Shown one piece after another: positions 1 through 34,970 of a DNA stretch of 64,000 bases. This stretch comes from Neocallimastix lanati (nom. inval.) (Eukaryota > Neocallimastigomycota > Neocallimastigomycetes > Neocallimastigales > Neocallimastigaceae): contig JACVTC010000030.1 in the NCBI GenBank assembly GCA_016946835.1, positions 439,001-503,000 of the forward strand. The letters run 5' to 3'. Positions within the stretch are counted from its first letter, which is position 1. Each line of letters starts with the position of its first letter. The notes beneath the pieces are model-generated. The model did no database searches, was not told the origin of the DNA, and was given only the letters and a program-made list of their open reading frames with translations. The translations under genes were made by a program, and so were the position numbers.

Positions 1-1
1 T

Positions 2-8378
<8,377 letters not shown>

Positions 8379-8901
8379 TTAAAAAAATGTATTTAAATGA
8401 TAAAATTATAAAATAAAATAAAAAATGAAATATAGTTTATTTTACTTAGAAAAAACATAATAAATAGTTTAAAATTAAAATTCTCTTTATCCTTTCCAAA
8501 AAAATAAAAAAAAAAAAAAGTATTTAAAAATAGGTTTTATAAAATATGTTATTTATATATGTTAATATTGTCATAAAAATCATAAAAAAAATAAATATAA
8601 TAATATTAATAATAATAGATTAAATATACAAGTATTTAATTTATAAAAAAAAATATTTAAAGATTTATTTTATTCTTCAAATTTTATTTCTTTTTATTAC
8701 ATTTTATATATATATAATTTATTATATATTATAATCTGAATAATTTGTTAAAATTTATTTAATAAATATGAAGAAACAAAATAAAATTATCTACAAAATT
8801 TTTTATAACAGACTTGAATTTAAATAAAAGAAAAAAAATTTTTTTTTATTATCTATTATTTTTGACTTTATTTCATATTTTTTGTATTGTAAGAAAAAAA
8901 A
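8379..8901. other. Intergenic, segment duplicated at 11505-11870
   Basis: No gene seen. Parts of 8500-8895 resemble 11505-11865: a shared block around 'gtcataaaaatcat', an AAATAAAAGAAAAAAA stretch, and the 'tttcatat...tttgtattgtaa' end of each copy. This looks like a diverged duplication that brackets the TTTTA satellite. Confidence 0.45.
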
Positions 8902-8997
8902 AGAAATACTGATATAGATTTAAATAATTTTTATCCACATGGAGTTATCATTGTTGAATGGGAAAAGTTAGATTCTTTCGTCCTCAAAACTCCTTGA
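8902..8997 (+). pseudogene. Isolated coding tail, paralogous to the retrocopy at 59661-60169
   Basis: The frame from 8902 to the TGA at 8995 encodes a short tail containing GVIIVEWEKLDSF. The retro-inserted coding fragment ending at 60169 carries GVIIEEWEKLEAI at the same distance from its stop, preceded in both by a Thr-Asp-rich stretch. No upstream exon is visible, so this is most simply a 3'-terminal fossil of the same unknown gene family; a lone last exon of a degraded gene is equally possible. Confidence 0.5.
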
Positions 8998-9001
8998 ACT
9001 C

Positions 9002-10450
9002 AAATACTTTACTATTTTATTATACTTCACTACATGTTTTATTTTATTTTATTTTATTTCTATTGATACTTGCAATTTATTATAATACATATATTTATTT
9101 TATTTTATTTTATTTTTATTAATACTTATATTTTTTATTATAATTCAAAATTTATTTTATTTTATTTTATTTCATATTTATTCTATTTTATTTTATTTTT
9201 ATTAATACTTGTATTTTTTATTATAATTCAAAATTTATTTTATTTTATTTTATTTCATATTTATTTTATTTTATTTTTTTTTTATTAATACTTGTATTTT
9301 TATTATAATTCAAATATTTATTTTATTTTATTTTATTTTATTTTATTTTATTTTATTTTATTTTATTTTATTTTATTTTATTTTATTTTATTTTATTTTA
9401 TTTTATTTTATTTTATTTTATTTTATTTTATTTTATTTTATTTTATTTTATTTTATTTTATTTTATTTTATTTTATTTTATTTTATTTTATTTTATTTTA
9501 TTTTATTTTATTTTATTTTATTTTATTTTATTTTATTTTATTTTATTTTATTTTATTTTATTTTATTTTATTTTATTTTATTTTATTTTATTTTATTTTA
9601 TTTTATTTTATTTTATTTTATTTTATTTTATTTTATTTTATTTTATTTTATTTTATTTTATTTTATTTTATTTTATTTTATTTTATTTTATTTTATCTGT
9701 ACTTTATATTTAATATTCTACTATTTTATTTTATTTTATTTTATTTTATTTTATTTTATTTTATTTTATTTTATTTTATTTTATTTTATTTTATTTTATT
9801 TTATTATATTTTATTTTATTTTATTTTATTTTATTTTATTTTATTTTATTTTATTTTATTTTATTTTATTTTATTTTATTTTATTTTATTTTATTTTATT
9901 TTATTTTATTTTATTTTATTTTATTTTATTTTATTTTATTTTATTTTATTTTTTTTTTATTAATACTTGTATTTTTATTATAATTCAATATTTATTTTAT
10001 TTTATTTTATTTTATTTTATTTTATTTTATTTTATTTTATTTTATTTTATTTTATTTTATTTTATTTTATTTTATTTTATTTTATTTTATTTTATTTTAT
10101 TTTATTTTATTTTATTTTATTTTATTTTATTTTATTTTATTTTATTTTATTTTATTTTATTTTATTTTATTTTATTTTATTTTATTTTATTTTATTTTAT
10201 TTTATTTTATTTTATTTTATTTTATTTTATTTTATTTTATTTTATTTTATTTTATTTTATTTTATTTTATTTTATTTTATTTTATTTTATTTTATTTTAT
10301 TTTATTTTATTTTATTTTATTTTATTTTATTTTATTTTATTTTATTTTATTTTATTTTATTTTATTTTATTTTATTTTATTTTATTTTATTTTATTTTAT
10401 TTTATTTTATTTTATTCAATCTGTACTTTATATTTAATATTCTACTATTT
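9002..10450. repeat. (TTTTA)n satellite with higher-order interruptions
   Basis: Pentanucleotide arrays occupy about 9313-9694, 9723-9950 and 9989-10415, over 1 kb in all. Two interrupting sequences recur. One, containing 'ctgtactttatatttaat', follows the first and last arrays (about 9696 and 10418). The other, 'attaatacttgtatttt', opens arrays near 9196, 9284 and 9959 and appears in variant form at 9118. The array thus has grown by duplicating blocks of array plus interruption, not only by slippage. The long open frames across it are artefacts of a 5-bp repeat without stops. Confidence 0.95.
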
Positions 10451-10787
10451 TATTTTATTTTTAATATTTACCAAATATTAATTATAGGAGAAATGGTAGT
10501 GAAACTCTATTATTTCTAACAAGTATTTCTGTAAAAAAAGCAATAAATAAGTTTTCTTCATTAGTCTAATTCCTAAATCCCTTATCTTTTTAATTATTCA
10601 TTCATATATTATCAGTCATAAATATTAATACAAAATTTTTATTATTTCATTATTAAAAGTAATAAGTGACATGTGCCAAGTTAGAGTAGATTATACTATT
10701 ATTAATACAAATACATATTATTCTAATTTGGTTTCAAATTTATAGAGATAAAAACGTCTCTTAATTCATATTATAATTTTTTTAAAA

Positions 10788-10833
<46 letters not shown>

Positions 10834-11958
10834 TTTTTAATAAGAACTAATAATCAAACCATAACTTTTATTATAACTATCAGTATTTAAAATTTTTTTA
10901 CCACACTATTTAAAGGAAATAAAGATATATATATATATATGTTGATATATGCTATGTTTTATAATGCTAAATATGGTTAAAAATACTATGTTGTTAATAT
11001 ATCAAATGAATGTTATGTTATTTATGAGTTATATATATTGATATATTTATAAAAATATATTTATATAAATGTTATTATTTATATTATTTTAATGTATAAA
11101 TATATGAGACCTATATAATATATATGTTCATATATTTAAATTTTGTCATAGTACAAATATTATCAAATATATGCATATGTATTTTCAAAATACATACTTG
11201 TAAGATATGTTTAAAACATTAGCATAGTATTAACATATTTTATAATATAGATAAAGTACATATAACAAACATAAATTTTTTACATTTATTATAAATAAAT
11301 AAAAAAAAAAAAAAAAGCCCTATTCATATGTGCTACAATTCTCATTTATTCTAACAACATCTCATTCATGTAAAATTTTATTTTAAATTGTTGTAAAATA
11401 TGTTTCCTTTACCAAGAAAAAAAAATTAAATAAATATATAAATAAATATAGGATAAAAGCAAATAAATAAATAAATAAATAAATAAATAAATATAAATAT
11501 TTTAAAAAAAAAAAAAAAAATATTTAAAATATATTATTTATATAATTATAGTCATAAAAATCATATAAATAATAATAACAATTATATATATATATATATA
11601 ATAAATATTAATGGAAAAATAAAATTTTATTTTATTTTACTTTATTTTATTGTATTGTATTGTGTTGTGTTTTGTTTTGTTTTGTTTTTATAATACAAAA
11701 TTTATTATATAAAAATGTATAGTTGATATTATTTTTTTTTCTTCACATTTTATTAAATTAATTTAGTAGATTATTATAATAAAATATATAAATATAAATA
11801 AAAGAAAAAAATTTTTTATTTTCATTTTTTCTTTGTCTTTGTTTCATATTCTTTGTATTGTAAAATATTATTTTATTTTTATTTTATTTTTTGTGGATTT
11901 TTGCAATTCCTTTTTTTTTTTTTTGGAATATTTTAAACTTTGAAAGTATCTGAATAAT
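10451..11958. other. Intergenic, no gene seen
   Basis: AT-rich spacer with a poly(A) tract of about 40 at 10790-10831, an AAAT microsatellite near 11462-11493 and the second copy of the duplicated segment (11505-11870). It precedes the 3' end of the CHY zinc-finger gene on the minus strand. I see no supported coding or RNA gene. Confidence 0.6.
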
Positions 11959-12806
11959 TTAGCCTAATCTTTCTGTTAATAAATCCAATTCTTGCTCGAG
12001 ACTATTTATCATTTTCATTCTTTCATCCTTTAATAATCTGTTATATTCGAATTTATTTATATGATATATAAAGTTTAGTAAAAAGTTAATTTTAAAGATA
12101 TTGTTATGTAATATTATATTAACATGAAAAAAAATTAATTTTAATAAATTATAAAGTAAAAATATTTAATTTATTTATAAAATTTATAAAATTAATAGAA
12201 AAAAACCTGTTATCCATTCTTGCATCATCTCCTTCAACACCAATTGCCATTTGTGGAGTCTTGGCTTCAATAACATAATGATTATCACAATGTGGACAAT
12301 ATTCATCAGCTTCTTCATAGACACTTTATGTAAAGATTAATATTAATTTTTTTTTTTTTATATGGAGATAAGTATTTAATAAGATTGATTTTATAAATAC
12401 ATATATTTAAGAAAACATTGAAAAAAAAAAATAAAAATTAAAATAAAAATTAAAATAAAAAATAAATTTCAAATTTCAAATTTGACAAGAAAAATTACTA
12501 TTCAAATATATTACTCACGTCATATCTTTTCTGAAACATTTTTTACATTTCTTACAAGCGAAAACCATTTCATTAGTTTTTCTAAGTGGATGATTTTCTT
12601 TTTCATTGTGACATTCAGCACAATCAAACCATTTTTTACAACATGGAGCTCTTTGTTATATTATATTAAAATTTTGTTTTTTCATAATAATTATTAGTAA
12701 TATGTATATTAATATAATGTGAAAAGTTAAAATGTTTAATTATAAAAAAAAAAACTTTTTTCTAATAATACTTTTTATTTATTTTAAAATTTCAACACAT
12801 ATTTTC

Positions 12807-12862
<56 letters not shown>

Positions 12863-12940
12863 TATTTTTAATAATATAAAGTTTCTAAGTATATATATTT
12901 ACCTTATACTAACTTGAGCATTAAGAATATGTTTGCACAT
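11959..12940 (-). CDS. CHY-type zinc-finger protein
   Basis: Four exons on the minus strand with phase-consistent junctions: 12940-12903, 12650-12519, 12323-12207 and 12037-11959, giving about 121 residues. The chain begins MCKHILNAQVSIR, then APCCKKWFDCAEC, a further CxxC pair (ACKKCKKCF) and YCPHCDNHYVIEAKTPQ, and ends in a short charged helix. This Cys/His pattern is the CHY zinc-finger arrangement found in small conserved fungal proteins; the many CxxC and CH pairs should bind several zinc ions. Family members resemble the mitochondrial intermembrane-space factor Hot13 and the CHY part of RING-CHY ligases, but there is no RING here. All three internal boundaries are phase 2. It is divergently oriented to RRP15 with about 970 bp between. 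A molecular function cannot be named. Confidence 0.87.
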
Positions 12941-13912
12941 TTTCTTATATTTTATTATTTGTTCTTTAAAAATTGAAATAATAATAAGCTATAGAATTAT
13001 TATAGAAAAAAAAGAAAAAAAAAAAAATAAAAGAAAAAAATATTAAATCATATATATATTAATATTTAATTTATTTTTATATAAATAATCTAAATTATAT
13101 ATTTTTTCATTTATATATTAATTATATATATACTATATTATTTTTATTTAAACTTTATTTTATAATTTATATTAAATATTAAATGAATTGATAATTGATA
13201 AATAAGTGAATAAATTAAATATAAATAAGTGAATAAATTAAATATAAATAAATTAAATATAAAAAAAAATTAAATATAAAAAAAAAATTAAACATAAAAA
13301 AAAATTAAATATAAAAAAAAAAAAATTAAATATAAAATTATAATAAATAATTAAAAAAATTAATAATTAACAATAAATTCTTTAAAATTAAAAATATTAT
13401 AAATCATAATTTTTCATTATAACTTATTATTGCTTTTATCACTTAAAATGAATTATTTTAGCTGAAATTAAAAAATATAATAATTAAAATATTAATAATT
13501 AGCAATAAATTCTTAAAAATATTTGTATATTATAGTTTTTCATTTTAATTTATTATTGCTTTTATTTCTTTAAAAGAATTATTTATTTTAGCTGTAATTA
13601 AAAATTTAATATTATATATTCTTTTTTTTAAAAAATATAAATAAATATTAAATATAAAAAATCAAATTATAAGAGTAGCCAAATTATTCATCCAATCATA
13701 TTCTTAAAAATGTTAAATATATTTATATATATATATATATTTTTTTTTTTAATTTTAAATTTAAATTTTTTTTTTTTTAAATTATCTGTATTTGTATAAT
13801 TGAATTAGTTTCATTTTGTATATAGAACTAAAATTTAATATAATTCCACTTTTACAAATAGAAAATATATGTTAATATCCTTTCTTTTTAAAGGGAGATA
13901 TTTATAATAAAG
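12941..13912. promoter_or_regulatory. Shared divergent upstream region of CHY gene and RRP15
   Basis: The only spacer between two divergent starts, so it should hold both promoters. It contains a tandem duplication of about 120 bp (about 13365-13484 and 13487-13608), each copy carrying 'aataaattctt', 'ttattattgcttttat' and 'ttagctg'. No defined promoter element is recognisable in this composition. Confidence 0.45.
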
Positions 13913-15852
13913 ATGAAAAGAAAGTTTCAGGATGAATTAGAAGTTGAAAATGAGGAAGTTAAAGATTTATTAAAAGATAATCAGGCTTCATTAGATGATA
14001 ATGATTCAGATGATAGTGACGACGAAATAAACAATGAAATGAGCGACGATGACGAAAACGAAAAAAATACTGGTATATAAAAATAAAAATATTTTAATAT
14101 AATATAAAAATAAAATTGAAAATGTCATTAAAAATTATTCGAGAAAATAAAAATATACAAGAAATTCATTTATTCTAATATGTGAAAAGTGTATTATTTC
14201 AGTAAAAATATATATATATATATATAGGCTTATTAAATTTTAAACTTAAACTCAAATTAAAATATAATTATTAAGGAAAATATAATGATTTTAAAAATCA
14301 AATAGAATCTGTGACAATTTAATACATTTTAAATTTAAATATAAATAAGTATAATTTTATATATAATATATTATTTAATTTCAAAATTTTATATATTAAA
14401 ATTGAATAATACATGTTTAATTAAAACGTATCTGTAAATTATTTTATTAAAATTCTAATTGTATTGCTTAAATTCAGAACAATAATTAATAATTTAAATC
14501 AATTTCCATTATTTTTCAAAGAAAAGAAAAGAAATTCTAAACTTAATTATTTTCTCTCAAAACTTTTTGGAATATTTTTTTAAGCGCATATTTCAAAAAT
14601 TTCATTTTTAAAAAATATATTTATTGAAATTCAATGAGATCTTAAGATATTAATAATTATTAATTTTATGTTTAATTTAATTTAAAGTAATAATTAATTA
14701 TTTAAACATTTGAAATATATTATTTGATATATCTATATAAATTATTTTACTCTTTTAATCAAATCAAATGAGTATAATTACAACTATATAAAAGTTAAAA
14801 TTGGCAGTAGTGTGACTTCAATGAAAATATTAATTGTTGACATTTTCTATATGATTAATTTTTTTTCATGTTAATATGTAATAATAAGTATTAAAGATTT
14901 ATTATAACATATATTTATTATTAATAAAATATAATTATTATATATAAAGATGCACAAGGTAGAAATATTGCATTAGCTAGTGTTATGTCTAGAATTTTAC
15001 ATACAGAAACAAACGAAAAGGTATATTTCTAAATAAATTAGTAATTGATTATATATATTATAATAAATCAAATAATTGATAATATTTATTTAAAAAATAG
15101 CCAATTTTAGCTAAAGCTAAAGAAATTGAACAAAAAATTGAAGATGAAAAATTAGATTATAAAGCTAGAAAAGCATTAACTGCAGAAAGAAAAAAATTAG
15201 AAGAAAAAGATAGAGTTATACCTGATTATACAACATTTGAATATGAAAAAAAATTAAGAAAATTAGCAACACGTGGTGGTAAGTTATAATTTCACAGTTA
15301 AAATTTAAATTTTAATAAATAATTTTGTTTTGATGATTTAAATAAAAAATAATATTATAAAATTATATTATTTTATATTTATTTTTATTTTTTTTTTTTT
15401 TTTTTTTTTTTAAATAGTCGTAAAACTATTTAATGCTATTAAAACAGCGCAGGAAAAATCAAATGAAGTTCATACATTAGTAACAAATAAAAAACCCAAA
15501 GGTTTATTATCATCATAATATTTTTATAATTATTTTATTAAAGCAAACTCTTTTCTAATATATTAAATTTTATTTATTAATAAATTTGTATATTTCCATT
15601 TCAGTTGAAGTCGCAAAGAAAAGTTTTATGGATATGTTACAAGAAACAAATAAGCAAAAATCTTCTACTAAAGAATTATCGAATAAAGAAAATTCAGAAT
15701 CAAAAGAACCGACATGGAATGTATTTAGTGATAATTATGGTATGAATGCTTCTATAAAAGATTGGGACAAAGAAGAAGAAGAAAAAGAAAACGATGATAA
15801 TAATAAATCAGATATAGATGAAGATTTTGATGATAACAGTGATGGAGATTGA
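13913..15852 (+). CDS. RRP15: Rrp15-like ribosome biogenesis protein
   Basis: Five exons: 13913-14072, 14950-15020, 15101-15278, 15418-15501 and 15605-15852, about 246 residues, all junctions in phase. The N-terminus is acidic (Asp/Glu/Asn). The conserved core follows: ALASVMSRIL, then PILAKAKEIEQ, a Lys/Glu-rich helix, and a segment with LRKLATRGVVKLFNAI, matching the Rrp15 family order. The C-terminus is acidic again. Rrp15 is a nucleolar factor of the pre-60S particle, needed for processing of the ITS1-27S pre-rRNA region in yeast. Length fits the family (yeast about 250). The first intron (about 880 bp) is long and unusually AT-rich; acceptor tracts vary, with a long T run before exon 4. 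The gene converges on the Furry-like gene. Confidence 0.9.
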
Positions 15853-28833
<12,981 letters not shown>

Positions 28834-30951
28834 TATTTTAACATTTATTATTTATTATTAAAATTTAATGTTATAACAAAATAAAATAAAATAAAGTAAA
28901 ATAAAATAATAAAAAAAAAAAAAAAAAGATAGACAAAATGAATGGATTAAAAATATCTAATTTTATATTATTTTATAATTTATGAAGATAAAAAAAATGC
29001 CAATTTTATTTTATAAAGAACAATATTTTTATTAAATTACAAAATAATTTATAATTTATTTCTTGATTTTAATATAAAATTTAAAATAATTTGGTATAAA
29101 TATTTATTCTATATTTTTAATTAATAAGTTTAAATCACAATATAATAAAATAATTGAAATATTAAAATTATTGAATTAAAAAATAGAAAAAATATATATT
29201 ATAACATATAAATTTTGTTTTTCAATTTCTTTTTAAATGTTTTGCTTTGACTATTCTACATTAATTGTTTTATTACATTTAAAAATAAATTAATAATATA
29301 TTAAATTAAATTTATTAATAATTATTAATTTGTTTAGTAATTGTTTTATTTTTATCTTTATTATTACTATATTATTACTAAACTTTTTCTGATTTTCTTT
29401 TCTTTTTTTTTTTTTTTTTTTATTATTATTATTAATATAATTTAAAATTTATAATTTGTCAATATTATATTCATTAATAACTATATGATAGTAATAATTA
29501 ATTTAAATTTTTCAAATTGAATTTTAATAGCCTTATTTTATTTATTATAAATCTTTATATTTAAATTTGATATACTTAATATAATAATGAAAATATGTTT
29601 ATTAATTTTATTTTTATTTTATCTTGTTTTTCTGTTTATTTGTTTTTTTTTTTTTTTTTTTTACTTTTATTATTATTATTTTTTTAAAATGTTTTACTAT
29701 TAAATTAGAGTTATATTTATATTTTTTTTTATTTTTTTTTTAAATTATTTTATATTTTAGGAAAATTCAGTATTCATATAAGATATATAATATTAATAAT
29801 ATTATTTTATTGATTATAAATATATAGTGCATGTAAATAATTTAACATTTCCCGAGAAAAACTGATACATAGGAAGATAAATATTGAAATAAAAGAAAAA
29901 AAAAAAAAAAACTACTTCTTTATATATACACATTATTTTATCAATAACATATATTCTATGTGCTGATATTTATATAATTTTTCTTATAAATTTGTTTCGA
30001 GTTAAAAAAAATTTGTCCTCAGATAAAATTTAATATTTTGATATTTTAACTCATGACTCATGAAGATATAATTGTTTTTTCTTGCTTTTTTTTTTTTTTT
30101 TTTTTCTTTTCGAAATAAAAAATATTATATATTTATATATATAAAAACAATTTTTCAAATAATCCTGAAATATTAATATTTCTTCATTGAATTTAATATA
30201 TATATATAATAATTATCATTATTACTTATTTTTTCGTTTTTGCTTTTTTGCTTTTTGGTTTATTTATTAAGTTTAAATTTATTATTATAATAATTGTTTT
30301 AAATATTTCTTTTTTTTTTTAATTTGTTAATATATATAATATTTTATCTGTTTTCATTTGTTTAAAAATAAATAAATATATATATATATATATGGTTTTT
30401 GTCTTTTGAATTTTAATTTTGTTTTTGTAATACAAATTGAGTTTCAATTATAGAAATATGATAATTTATTAACACAAATTTGATGTTAATTATATTAATA
30501 TTAAGAGTTTTATAACTTTTAACATTACTATATTAATATCTTCATAATTTGTTTTTTGGTTTTGTTTTTGTTCTTATTTTTTGTTTGTTTATCTATTTAT
30601 TATATTATAGTTTTTATTATAATTTATAATAAAGGTCTCTTAAAAAAAATAACATTTCAAATTCTATAATAAATGTTATAAAATGAAACAAATAATAAAT
30701 AATAATAAAATAAATAAAATTAAATACAAATATTATTTTTTTTTTTTTTTATTTAATTTTTTTATTTTATTTTCATTTTAATAAAAAATTTATATTTTTT
30801 TTATAAAAATTTAATTATAAAAAAAGATATATAAAATATACAATAATACATATAAAAATATTTTTTTATTATTTATCATTTATTTATTTATTTATTTATT
30901 ATTCATTTATTCATTTATTATTCATTTAATTAATTAATTAATTAATTAATT

Positions 30952-30984
<33 letters not shown>

Positions 30985-31329
30985 TTTTTTTTTTTTTTTT
31001 TTTTTTTATATATATATATATATATATACATTGAATAAATTCAGATTCTGTATCTAATTCTTAATTTTTATTTGACATAATAATCCACATAAAAAAAAAA
31101 ATGTATTATAATCTAATTCTCAGAATAAAAAGAATAATATATAACCATTATGTAAAAATTAAAATAGGGAATAATATATATCTATATATTAGTAAATTAA
31201 TCCCACATTAGATTAAACCAGATTTTAAAAGAGACAGGAATTATCTTATCAATAAATAAAAATTAATGCTAATATGTATCATAATTCTGAAACACATCAG
31301 CATTAAATTTTATTTATTTACTTAATTAT
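28834..31329. other. Gene-poor spacer upstream of the Furry-like gene
   Basis: About 2.5 kb with no supported gene on either strand: T-rich tracts, AT-dinucleotide runs, and TTTA/ATTA microsatellite near 30876-31000. It borders the copia element. Confidence 0.55.
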
Positions 31330-31590
31330 TATTAAAATACAATGAATTTAAAAATATGTGTCAAATAAATTAAATATTTTATCTCGTTATTTTAATAAAC
31401 TTAATTATATTTTAAGTAAATTAAATTATTCATTAATTCATTATAATAATGTTTCATTATATTTGACATACGCCACAATTAGTATAAATAAGAATGAATT
31501 TTTCATAATATTTAAAAAATCGTAATTACCAAATATTATTAATATTATTATTCATATTAAATAAACTTTAAATATTGAAATAAAATATTA
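31330..31590 (+). repeat. Copia element 5' LTR
   Basis: Matches the right LTR over its whole length with about a dozen substitutions and short indels. Its terminal TG has decayed to TA. The sequence right after it (GATTAAGAGTCTCATTACTC) is where a primer-binding site would lie. Confidence 0.88.
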
Positions 31591-31626
31591 GATTAAGAGT
31601 CTCATTACTCAATCTATTCTACCGAC

Positions 31627-32239
31627 ATGTCACAAGAAATTAAGTTACAAACTGAAGAACGTCTTAACAAAGATAATTTTGAAGAATGGGAATTCCTTAT
31701 TGGAAATATCCTTAAATCTAAAAGGCTTCAAAATAACATACAAAGGACAGGGACTAGTTGCATATAGCGACTCTGATTTTGCTTGTGACCCATAGGATAG
31801 AAAATCCACATCCAGATTTATCTTATTAATGGATAAAGATTCAATATATTGGCAATCAAAGAAACAATCAGTGGTCGCAACATCAACAGCCGAAGCTGAA
31901 TACATTGCGATGTCTGAATGTATGAAAAAAGTATTGAATATTAGAAATATTCTAAGTGAATTATTCGCATATAATAAACTAATAAAAATTTATACGGACA
32001 TTTTAGCAAGCAAGACTACAATTGAAAACGGTGAAATAAATAATAAATTGAGACATGTAGATATAAAATTTCATTTTAATAAAGACAATATAAAAAATAA
32101 AAAGGTTATTCTGGAATATATTAAAACTGAAAACATGTTAGCAGACCCATTAACAAAAGATTTTAATGGATCAAAAATGACTATCTTTACAAACCAAATA
32201 TTTGATAAGAAAACATTCTGGTCTGAGGGGGAATGTTAG
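31627..32239 (+). pseudogene. Gag N-terminus joined to copia RNase H, disrupted
   Basis: The Gag-like part (from 31627 to about 31738) and the RNase H part (to the TAG at 32237) are in different frames. The RNase H region has the diagnostic order LVAYSDSDFACD, then DRKSTSRFIFLL, WQSKKQSVVATSTAEAEYIA, RHVDIKFHF and ENMLADPLTK. An in-frame TAG at about 31793 interrupts it between CDP and DRKS. The stop-free part, about 136 residues, runs from 31829. The family active-site acids are partly retained, but with the domain truncated and no RT it should be inactive as a polymerase. Confidence 0.9.
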
Positions 32240-32483
32240 AATACAATGAATTTAAAAATACGTGTCAAATAAATTAAATATTTTATCTCGTTATTTTAAT
32301 AACTTAATTATATTTTAAGTACATTAAATTATTCATTAATTCATTATAATATTGTTTCATTATATTTGACATACGCCACAATTAGTATAAATAAGAATGA
32401 ATTTTTCATAAAATTAAAAAATCGTAATTACCAAATATTATTATTCATATTAAATAAACTTTAAATATTAAAATAAAATATTA
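32234..32483 (+). repeat. Copia element 3' LTR
   Basis: Begins TGTTAGAATAC directly after the polypurine tract and ends AAAATATTA, where similarity to the left LTR stops. The canonical CA end is not seen. Confidence 0.88.
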
Positions 32484-33723
<1,240 letters not shown>

Positions 33724-34970
33724 TACCCTTTCATTCTTTTTTACTATAACGTATTGTAAATTTTTTGCAATTTTACAATATTTTTAATTTAATTTCAAAA
33801 AAAATTCTTATTGAATTTTATTTATCTTTGAAACAAAGATTGTTAATTTTGAATATTCATATGTAAAAAAATTATAATAGTAAATAATACTTATATTAAA
33901 TAAACTAATATTAAAATAAGAAATATAATTCATATTTTATATATAATAAAAAATAAAGAAATAAAAAGTAGTATAATATTATTTCGAATTATTTTAACCA
34001 ATCATATCAAATAAAAATAAATAAAAATGGAACATATAATACAGATTAATAATTAAAGTAATTTTTAATAAATTTATTAAAATTAAAAATAAAGAAATTG
34101 TGAAATTGTGAAATAGTTTTTGAAGATAAAAAAATTTTATAAAATATATAATTTTTATTAATTGAATGGATATTAAAATAAATATCCATTATTTATTATT
34201 TATTATTCAATTATTTATTATTTATTATTTATTATTCAATTATTTATTATTTATTATTTATTATTTATTATTCAATTATTTATTATTTATTATTTATTAT
34301 TTATTATTTATTATTCATTATTTATTATTTATTATTTATTATTTATTATTTATTATTTATTATTTATTATTTATTATTCATTATTTATTATTTATTATTT
34401 ATTATTCATTATTTATTATTTATTATTCATTATTCATTATTTATTATTTATTATTTATTATTTATTATTTATTTAATAAACAATTTAAACTATTTAAATA
34501 ATTTAATATGTATATATTAAGAAATTTTTAAAATTACTTAAGGATAACCAATAGAAATAATGGAATTTATTGGAGATTACATATTTATAACACTTTTTAA
34601 TTTATTTTTATAACTCTTTATATAAACTAATAAAAAAAAAAAAATAAAAAATAAAAAAAATAGAGATTAAAATAATTAATAGATGTTTAATAAAGAAAAT
34701 AAAAATATAAAATAAAATAAAATAATATAAAAAAATTAAATATTTACAAAATATAATAAAATAAATTACTAAATTTTATTTTTTTATAATTATAAAATAT
34801 TAATAAATAATTTTTATTAATATTATTATTTTATAATTTATTGTAGATAGGCGAAAAAAGAAGTAATAAATATAATATTAAATTATTTAATATAGAAACA
34901 AAAAAAAATAAAAAATAAAAATAATATAAATAAATAAATAATATATATATATATATAAAATTCAAAGAAA
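33724..34970. other. Spacer upstream of PPP4R2, no gene seen
   Basis: Contains the heptanucleotide array listed next and a TATA-like, A-rich leader just before the PPP4R2 start. No coding region supported. Confidence 0.55.
34183..34475. repeat. 7-bp (ATTATTT)n tandem array
   Basis: Period-7 repeat of ATTATTT with scattered TTC variants that recur at intervals ('attattcaatt', 'attattcatt'). The open frame through it, rich in Leu/Ile/Tyr, is a repeat artefact. Confidence 0.9.

Larger units (their letters stand above)
31330..32483 (+). mobile_element. Internally deleted Ty1/copia LTR retrotransposon
   Basis: Two direct repeats of about 250-260 bp (31330-31590 and 32234-32483) bracket 643 bp. 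Just inside the left LTR an ATG at 31627 opens a Gag-like N-terminus (LNKDNFEEWEFLIGNIL). After about 37 codons it passes abruptly into the copia RNase H domain in another frame. A purine tract (GAGGGGGAA, 32225-32233) sits exactly before the right LTR, whose first bases are TGTTAGAA. Flanking ATTAT pentamers (31325-31329, 32484-32488) could be the target duplication, but such matches are cheap in this composition. Protease, integrase and reverse transcriptase are absent, so the copy is non-autonomous. Confidence 0.9.

Noticed and set aside
9292-10437. Two long open frames of repeating Phe-Tyr-Phe-Ile-Leu
   Set aside because: They only reflect the absence of stop codons in a TTTTA repeat and have no non-repetitive coding part.
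34166-34501. 111-codon Leu/Ile/Tyr frame
   Set aside because: Produced by the ATTATTT array.
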